NCBI GenBank assembly: GCA_002350845.1
Contig: DEFL01000072.1
Coordinates: forward strand, 6,591-70,590
Direction of reading: 5' to 3'
Length of the DNA stretch: 64,000 nucleotides
DNA from: Christensenella sp. UBA2853
Lineage (GTDB): Bacteria; Bacillota; Clostridia; Christensenellales; Aristaeellaceae
Shown: positions 59,741-64,000 of the stretch, one piece after another
Layout of the letters: each line of letters begins with the position of its first letter
Numbering within the stretch: the stretch's first letter is position 1
The notes under the pieces: generated by a model
What the model was told of the DNA's origin: nothing
What the model saw: only the letters and a program-made list of their open reading frames with translations
The model's database searches: none
Translations under genes and position numbers: made by a program

Positions 59741-60580
59741 TTATTCTGTCAATCCGCCGCCTTCCAGCACAAGGCTTTCCTCATAATCCAGACCGTAGGT
59801 ATCCACCAGCGTTGCCTCGTAATCCTTGTGGAAGAACTGTTCAGAGGCAAGGGCTTTGATTTCATCGTTGATCCAGTTCAGCAGCGTTTCATTGCCCTTG
59901 GTGACAGCGGGGGCAATGGTATCCTGACTGCCCAGGGAAGGAATGCCGACGGTGTAGCCTTCATTCTGCAGGGCATAGGCAATGACTTCGGTATTGTCAT
60001 TGGCCCAGGCGGCAGCATTGCCGTTTTCCAGCGCGTTCTTTGCGTTGGCATAGGTGTCATATTTCTGAAGCTTGATTTCAGGATTGTTTTTGATCAGGTA
60101 GTCCTCGGCGGTTGTGCCGGAAATCACAATCACCTGATCCTCTGCGGTGAGCTCGGACAGATCGCTGATCACCCGGCTGTCCGGAGAGACAACGCCCAGC
60201 GCCACATTCATATAGGGCAGGGCAAAGTCGACTTTTTCTGCGCGCTCAGGGGTCACTGTGAAGTTGGCCAGGATGATGTCCACCTTGCCGGTTTCCAGGT
60301 ATTCCACACGATTGGCGGCCTCTGTGGAAACGAATTCCACGGTCACGCCGAGGTCTTCACCGATGCGGCGTGCAAAGAAGACGTCATATCCCTGATACTC
60401 GCCGTATTCATCCACATAACCAAAGGGATTTTTGTCCGAAAAGACACCGATACGGATGGTGCCGGAGGATTTGATCTCATCGAGTGTGCGGAAGGCGCTG
60501 TCAGCGGATGCAATCGTCAGGAGAGACAGAACCAGAACGAACACGGTGACAATAGCGGTAAGGTTTCGAATGTTTTTCAT
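59741..60580 (-). CDS. CjaA-like cysteine/cystine-binding protein
   Basis: The 279-residue family 3 binding protein strongly resembles CjaA, the cysteine-binding protein of Campylobacter: GTIRIGVFSDKNPFGYVDEYGEYQGYDV, STEAANRVEYLETGKVDIILANFTVTPERAEKVDFALPYM, and the C-terminal QFFHKDYEATL ... VLEGG. The signal peptide MKNIRNLTAIVTVFVLVLSLLTIASA ends in ASA and has no Cys at all, so it is not a lipoprotein. AAAGGAG precedes the ATG. It is the last gene of a four-gene importer operon. The specificity is inferred from similarity and from the Cys leader peptide upstream. Confidence 0.88.
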   Translation of the reverse strand: MKNIRNLTAIVTVFVLVLSLLTIASADSAFRTLDEIKSSGTIRIGVFSDKNPFGYVDEYGEYQGYDVFFARRIGEDLGVTVEFVSTEAANRVEYLETGKVDIILANFTVTPERAEKVDFALPYMNVALGVVSPDSRVISDLSELTAEDQVIVISGTTAEDYLIKNNPEIKLQKYDTYANAKNALENGNAAAWANDNTEVIAYALQNEGYTVGIPSLGSQDTIAPAVTKGNETLLNWINDEIKALASEQFFHKDYEATLVDTYGLDYEESLVLEGGGLTE

Positions 60581-60607
60581 AAAAATGCTCCTTTCGGGCT
60601 TTACGCC

Positions 60608-61363
60608 TCAGCTTTCTTTTTTTCGTTTGAATTCAAATGACTGCAGGAACTTCTCCGCCTGTTCTGTTTTCGGAGAAGTGAAGAACTGCTCCGGGGTGTT
60701 TTCCTCCAGAATCCGCCGGTCCTCCAGCAGGATGATCCGGTCGGCCACAGCCCGGGCAAACGACATTTCATGTGTAACGATCAGCATGGTTTTTCCCTGA
60801 TCGGCCAGAGAGACGATGACGTCCAGCACTTCCCGCACCATTTCCGGGTCCAGGGCGGCGGTCACTTCATCAAACAGGAGAATCTCGGGATGCATGATCA
60901 GGGCACGTACGATGGCAACCCTCTGCTTCTGGCCGCCGGAGAGCTGTCGGGGATAACTGCCTGCTTTCTCTTTCAGCCCGACACGATCCAGCAGTGTGAG
61001 CGCTTCCGTTCGGGTTTCTTCCCTGGAGCGTTTCTGTGCCCTGACAGGGGAGAGCATGATATTGTCCAGAACGGTCAGGTGCGGAAAAAGTTCATAATTC
61101 TGGAAAACCATTCCGATTTTCCGGCGCATCTCCGGCAGGTTTTTGCTGTTGTGCCGGATGGGTTCACCCCGGAGACGGATTTCTCCGCCCTGGATTTCCT
61201 CAAGCGCATTGATGCACCGCAGGAGCGTGCTCTTTCCGCATCCACTGGATCCGACAATCACAACGACTTCCCCTTCCCGGACATCCAGGGAAAGATCTTC
61301 CAGAATGGTCTGCTGATCAAACCGCTTCGTCAGATGTGAGATACTCAGAACAACGTCTGACAT
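60608..61363 (-). CDS. Polar amino acid ABC transporter ATP-binding protein
   Basis: The 251-residue ATPase of the GlnQ/HisP group has Walker A GSSGCGKSTLLRC, the Q-loop GMVFQNYELFPHLTVLDNI, signature LSGGQKQRVAIVRALI, Walker B ILLFDEVTAALDPEMV and H-loop IVTHEMSFA. The length is normal. GGGGGT precedes the ATG; it starts 4 bases after the permease stop. It powers the CjaA-like importer. Confidence 0.94.
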   Translation of the reverse strand: MSDVVLSISHLTKRFDQQTILEDLSLDVREGEVVVIVGSSGCGKSTLLRCINALEEIQGGEIRLRGEPIRHNSKNLPEMRRKIGMVFQNYELFPHLTVLDNIMLSPVRAQKRSREETRTEALTLLDRVGLKEKAGSYPRQLSGGQKQRVAIVRALIMHPEILLFDEVTAALDPEMVREVLDVIVSLADQGKTMLIVTHEMSFARAVADRIILLEDRRILEENTPEQFFTSPKTEQAEKFLQSFEFKRKKES

Positions 61364-61367
61364 ACAA

Positions 61368-62042
61368 TTACCCCCAGTGCTTTTCCAGATGCTTTGCAGC
61401 CAGGCTCAGCGGCCGGCAGGCCAGATAATACAGAACAAACACAGTCAGATAGACACCGAAGGCTGCGTTTGGACTTGCCTTCCGGTTGGCTTCAATGATC
61501 TGCTGGGCAACCTTCAGAATTTCCACGACACCGATGAGTGTGATCAGACTGGTGGTTTTGATCATGCGCGTGATGAGATTGATGGATAAGGGAATCAGGC
61601 GCCGGACGGCCTGAGGGAGAATGACGAATCGAAAGACCTGGATCGGACGAAGACCGAGTGCTTCCGCACTTTCCCGCTGGATGGCAGGAATGCTGCTGAC
61701 CGCTCCGCGGACCAGGTCGCCCATTTCTGCCGTCCCCCACAGAGAGAAGACGATGATGGCGGCTGTCTCACCGGAAAGATTCCAGCCGAAGGCCCGGGTT
61801 GTTCCAAAATACATGAGAAACAGGAGAACCATCTGGGGCATGATGTGGATGATGCCCAGCCATACCTGGAGGATGGCGGAAAAAACAGAATGTTTCCGGC
61901 TGGCCAGAACACCGAGCAGAATGCCGGCTGCAACACTGATGAGTGCAGCGATCAGGCTGATGCGCAGTGCCACCCACAGACCACCCAGCAGCCGAGCAAA
62001 ATTCTTTCCTTTCCAGAGTACTTCAAGTCCCAAATCCGGCAT
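61368..62042 (-). CDS. Polar amino acid ABC transporter permease (second)
   Basis: The 224-residue permease has about five helices and the HisM/GlnP-type EAA loop (SAEALGLRPIQVFRFVILPQAVR). The N-terminal domain is PDLGLEVLWKGKNFARLLGGLWVALRISLIA. ATG 62042 is chosen for the GGAGG 7 bases upstream; the frame is open to 62066. It overlaps the first permease gene by 20 bases, and the two probably form a heterodimer. Confidence 0.93.
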   Translation of the reverse strand: MPDLGLEVLWKGKNFARLLGGLWVALRISLIAALISVAAGILLGVLASRKHSVFSAILQVWLGIIHIMPQMVLLFLMYFGTTRAFGWNLSGETAAIIVFSLWGTAEMGDLVRGAVSSIPAIQRESAEALGLRPIQVFRFVILPQAVRRLIPLSINLITRMIKTTSLITLIGVVEILKVAQQIIEANRKASPNAAFGVYLTVFVLYYLACRPLSLAAKHLEKHWG

Positions 62043-62682
62043 AGCGCAGCCTCCTTTCCCATACACTTCCCAGCATGGAGAGCGGGAGGAGAATCAGCAG
62101 GTATGCGCCGACGAGCAGAAAGAGGTTTTCAGCTGTCCGGTAATACAGGCCGATCTGGTCTTTGGCGGTAAACATCAGGTCCATCAGGCTGACAGCGGAG
62201 AAAACGCTGGTCTCCTTCATCAGAAAGACAACATTGGCCATAAAGGCCGGTGCGCTGATGGCTGCTGCCTGAGGAAGGATCACGTGAAGGAAGGTCTGAA
62301 GGCGGGTGAGCCCGAGACTGAGTGCACTTTCCTCCTGAATACGGTCCACGGCTTCAATGCCGCTTCGGAAAGCCTCCGCCATGTATCCGCCGCCCAGAAA
62401 GGCCAGGCCGAGAATGCCGCAGGCCTCGGGACGGGTTCGGATACCGATCTTCGGAAGACCGTAATAGATGAAGAACAGCTGGATGAGCAGGGGGGTATTC
62501 CGGCTGATTTCCACGTAGGCGGAGGTGATCCGCCGGAGCACCGGGACCCGCCAATGGGAGGCTGCTGCGCAGAGCAGGCCGACGATGGCAGCAAGCAGGA
62601 TCCCCGCGGCGCCTGTCCGCAGGGTCAGCCAGGCGGCTTTCCCATAGAGCGGCAGGACGTTTTGAATGTATCCCCAATCCAC
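62023..62682 (-). CDS. Polar amino acid ABC transporter permease (first)
   Basis: The 219-residue permease is the first structural gene of the importer operon. It has LPLYGKAAWLTLRTGAAGILLAAIVGLL at its first helix and the EAA loop EESALSLGLTRLQTFLHVILPQAAAI. The start is GTG 62682 with AGGAAG 8 bases upstream. Its leader is about 270 bases long and contains a Cys-containing leader peptide and a terminator. Confidence 0.93.
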   Translation of the reverse strand: MDWGYIQNVLPLYGKAAWLTLRTGAAGILLAAIVGLLCAAASHWRVPVLRRITSAYVEISRNTPLLIQLFFIYYGLPKIGIRTRPEACGILGLAFLGGGYMAEAFRSGIEAVDRIQEESALSLGLTRLQTFLHVILPQAAAISAPAFMANVVFLMKETSVFSAVSLMDLMFTAKDQIGLYYRTAENLFLLVGAYLLILLPLSMLGSVWERRLRYAGFGT

Positions 62683-62727
62683 TGCACTTTCTTCCTTTCA
62701 AAACAAATGACAGACGACTGTTCACAG

Positions 62728-62763
62728 AAAAAAGCCCAGCAAGCCGTCTGCAAGCTCCCGGGC
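62728..62763 (-). terminator. Attenuator-like terminator before the cysteine importer
   Basis: On the minus strand GCCC/GGGC and an inner GAGC/GCTT stem are followed by TTTTTT, about 45 bases before the first permease. GCTTGC occurs twice within the element, offering alternative pairings. Confidence 0.6.
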
Positions 62764-62795
62764 CGATATGACTTCCGCGTGATCCTTCCTGCGGA

Positions 62796-62906
62796 TTATT
62801 CAGAGCGCGAACACAAATAAGCCGACGCCCAAGTCATAGTACATGCCCGGGAGATCAGCATTCGACATGTGAGATTCAGCACAAACTCATTGTTCAGTGT
62901 GAACAT
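62796..62906 (-). CDS. 36-residue leader peptide with three cysteines
   Basis: The frame begins with ATG 62906, 7 bases after AAAGGTGG, and ends in TAA at 62798-62796. It lies between a consensus promoter (62956-62984) and the terminator (62728-62763) of the CjaA-like cysteine importer. Cysteines occur at residues 14, 22 and 32 (LTCRM, RACTM, YLCSR). The peptide starts MFTLNNEFVLNL and also holds one Trp (26). Rare Cys codons (all TGT) in a leader peptide ahead of a cysteine importer fit ribosome-mediated sensing of Cys supply. It has no signal peptide. I infer the function from context, not homology. Confidence 0.7.
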   Translation of the reverse strand: MFTLNNEFVLNLTCRMLISRACTMTWASAYLCSRSE

Positions 62907-62955
62907 GTCCGCGCCACCTTTCTGTTTCTGAATTTGCTTCGAAAAGCATGGTGGC

Positions 62956-62984
62956 ATCATATTACCATTCACCTACTATGTCAA
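62956..62984 (-). promoter_or_regulatory. Consensus promoter of the cysteine importer operon
   Basis: On the minus strand TTGACA (62984-62979), exactly 17 bases, TATGAT (62961-62956). Transcription would begin some 40 bases before the leader peptide. Confidence 0.8.
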
Positions 62985-63021
62985 TAGGCAAGATGTATTT
63001 TGAATGTATTTCAGAAAGCAG

Positions 63022-63210
63022 GGAATCAGCATTTGTCAGAATCCGGAAGGCGCGCTGAAGTTCCTTGCCTGGCTGTGGGGCAGCCAGGAGAATTACCTTT
63101 TCTGCCTCTACGGCGAAGAAGACGAGGACTGGAAACTGGATGAAAACGGCCGCCTGATCACGATGTCTGGAAAAACCCTGTCTACTTTGATACAAACCAA
63201 AGAAACTTAT
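63022..63210 (+). pseudogene. Remnant of an extracellular solute-binding protein
   Basis: The plus-strand frame from about 63034 reads NPEGALKFLAWLWGSQENYLF then CLYGEEDEDWKLDENGRLI. This matches the C-terminal region of LplA/DUF3502-type sugar-binding proteins (KFL-WL-S-QENY-L--YG-E---Y-LDENG). No start region, signal peptide or N-terminal domain is present. Continuity is lost at the repeat cluster that starts at 63212, so it is a fragment of a former gene. Confidence 0.55.
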
Positions 63211-63211
63211 G

Positions 63212-63279
63212 AATCGACGCAAATCGACGCATTTATTGAGTCGAAACCAAAAATCGACGCATTTTTGAAAATCGACGCA
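63212..63279 (+). repeat. Four copies of AATCGACGCA at the junction of two gene fragments
   Basis: Exact copies lie at 63212-63221, 63222-63231, 63252-63261 and 63270-63279. They sit exactly between the binding-protein remnant and the truncated ABC ATPase. I see no transposase or terminal inverted repeats. Confidence 0.85.
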
Positions 63280-63676
63280 GATTCCGGATCAGGCGATTCC
63301 GCACTTCCCGGATCCCGGTTTTATCCATCACGCGATCCATCTGGCCGGATTGCTCCCGCTGCGGAATGCCCTTCGCGGATGCCACGAAACGCAGATACTC
63401 CGCAGGCGTCATATCCATATACAGCGGTGGCTGCTCAGGCAGATAGCCAATCTGTTTTTTTGCCAGCAGCGGCTCCTCGCTGACGGAATGTCCATCCACC
63501 AGCACTTCTCCTTCTGCTGTACCGAGGCAGCCGGTGATGATGTTCATCGTGGTGGATTTGCCCGCCCCGTTCGGGCCAAGGAAACCATAGATCACACCAT
63601 TTTCAATGGTAAAGGACAAGTCAGATACGGCGGTGTGATTGCCATACAGCTTCGTCAGATGCCTGACTTCAATCAC
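63233..63676 (-). pseudogene. ABC transporter ATP-binding protein, truncated before its signature motif
   Basis: The frame starts at GTG 63676 with GGAGGGG 7 bases upstream. It matches ABC-2-type exporter ATPases through Walker A (GPNGAGKSTTMNIITG) and the Q-loop (IGYLPEQPPLYMDMTPAEYL). After RNRLIRNL, where SKGYRQR should follow, homology ends at about 63278 and a short unrelated tail of repeat-derived codons (RRFSKMRRFLVSTQ) leads to a stop. The signature motif, Walker B and H-loop are missing, so it cannot be a working ATPase. Confidence 0.85.
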
Positions 63677-63920
63677 TGAAAAGCCCCTCCTTCATGAAGA
63701 ATGAGCTTATTGTAAACAGTGAACCTTATCTGGATCTTATGAAAAAACAAATCCAAATATGATACGGCGTGATCAGCCGTTACTTATCGTTCTGATTCCG
63801 ATGGAAAAAACAGACTCAAGCTCATCATCCGGTGGCTTCCACCCATTCCGATCGGGATGGATTGGAAGAGAGAGCTTCCCACCAACATTCATATGGTTCT
63901 GGAAAGCTGATTCCTGATCC
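63677..63920. other. Intergenic stretch with no supported gene
   Basis: A 52-codon plus-strand frame from about 63758 is open but has no SD and no resemblance to a known family. The AT-rich part near 63680-63770 may hold the promoter of the truncated ATPase gene. Confidence 0.4.
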
Positions 63921-63973
63921 AAAACAAAAAACAAGCCCGCAGTCCGGCTCGTAAGAACCAGACTGCAGGCTTG
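63921..63973 (-). terminator. Terminator of a minus-strand gene beyond the window
   Basis: CAAGCC-GCAGTC-GG (from 63933) pairs with CC-GACTGC-GGCTTG (to 63973) with three mismatches. The T-run lies on the minus strand (63921-63931), so it probably ends a gene located past 64000. Confidence 0.7.
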
Positions 63974-64000
63974 CAGCGTGTTTATCCTTCAATCAAAATC

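Noticed and set aside
62907..62925. T-box motif (GGTGGCGCGG resembles part of the T-box sequence)
   Set aside because: The conserved T-box sequence is incomplete, no specifier stem is evident, and the stretch fits better as the SD of the leader peptide.
63004..63483. A single 159-residue plus-strand protein
   Set aside because: Only its first third resembles a known family; the rest reads through the repeat cluster and the antisense of the truncated ATPase.
63022..63676. Insertion sequence as the cause of the broken genes
   Set aside because: No transposase frame or terminal inverted repeats can be seen; only the short direct repeats remain.
1..64000. tRNA or rRNA genes
   Set aside because: I saw no cloverleaf with a CCA end or GGTTCGAATC-type T-arm, and no rRNA-like sequence in the gaps between genes. 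A covariance search was not possible.

Overview
The window looks like the chromosome of an anaerobic, carbohydrate-degrading Bacillota (Clostridia), probably from a gut or rumen. The sequence supports this with AGGAGG-type ribosome binding sites before most genes, hairpin/T-run terminators, a sortase-assembled pilus, Opp and LplABC-type importers, class III fructose bisphosphatase, and many glycoside hydrolases (GH3, GH13, GH31, GH77 and two beta-helix enzymes). Coding is moderately GC-rich. The genus cannot be fixed from the sequence alone. I saw no rRNA, tRNA, CRISPR array or intact insertion sequence.

Layout. 1-9.4 kb: the end of a PPK2-type polyphosphate kinase, a large secreted DUF3048 protein, a small secreted protein, a secreted 5'-nucleotidase, a GH3 beta-glucosidase with permuted domain order, and a patatin-like lipase. 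9.6-28.3 kb: a surface-pilus locus with a secreted InlB-repeat protein, a 2430-residue adhesin, a Spy0128-like backbone pilin, a SipA-like signal peptidase homologue that lacks both catalytic residues, and a class B sortase fused to 14 Cna-B repeats. A peptide-binding protein follows. 28.5-34.7 kb: a secreted protein of unknown function, a GH28-like enzyme, and a GH13/malQ operon. 34.7-40.3 kb: fbp, an AEC transporter, an SGNH hydrolase, an acetyltransferase and an AT-rich MerR regulator behind a classic 19-bp-spacer promoter. 40.7-46.6 kb: oppBCDFA. 47.0-55.8 kb: a LacI regulator divergent from an LplBC-type importer, GH31 and a beta-helix hydrolase, with four matching operators. 55.8-59.3 kb: an ArsB/NhaD-type transporter behind a riboswitch-like leader, then tatA and a KdpDE-like two-component system. 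59.7-63.0 kb: a CjaA-like cysteine/cystine importer preceded by a Cys-containing leader peptide and a terminator. 63.0-64 kb: gene remnants joined at a cluster of short direct repeats.

How the genes work together. The pilus locus has the parts of a streptococcal FCT-type class B sortase pilus, but the polymerising sortase itself carries a long isopeptide-domain stalk, which is the most unusual feature here. The LacI region reads as one sugar-utilisation unit (repressor, importer, alpha-glucosidase, endo-acting beta-helix enzyme). The cysteine importer appears to be controlled by attenuation through its own leader peptide. Four solute-binding proteins in the window lack a canonical lipobox and look secreted by signal peptidase I, which is odd for a monoderm.
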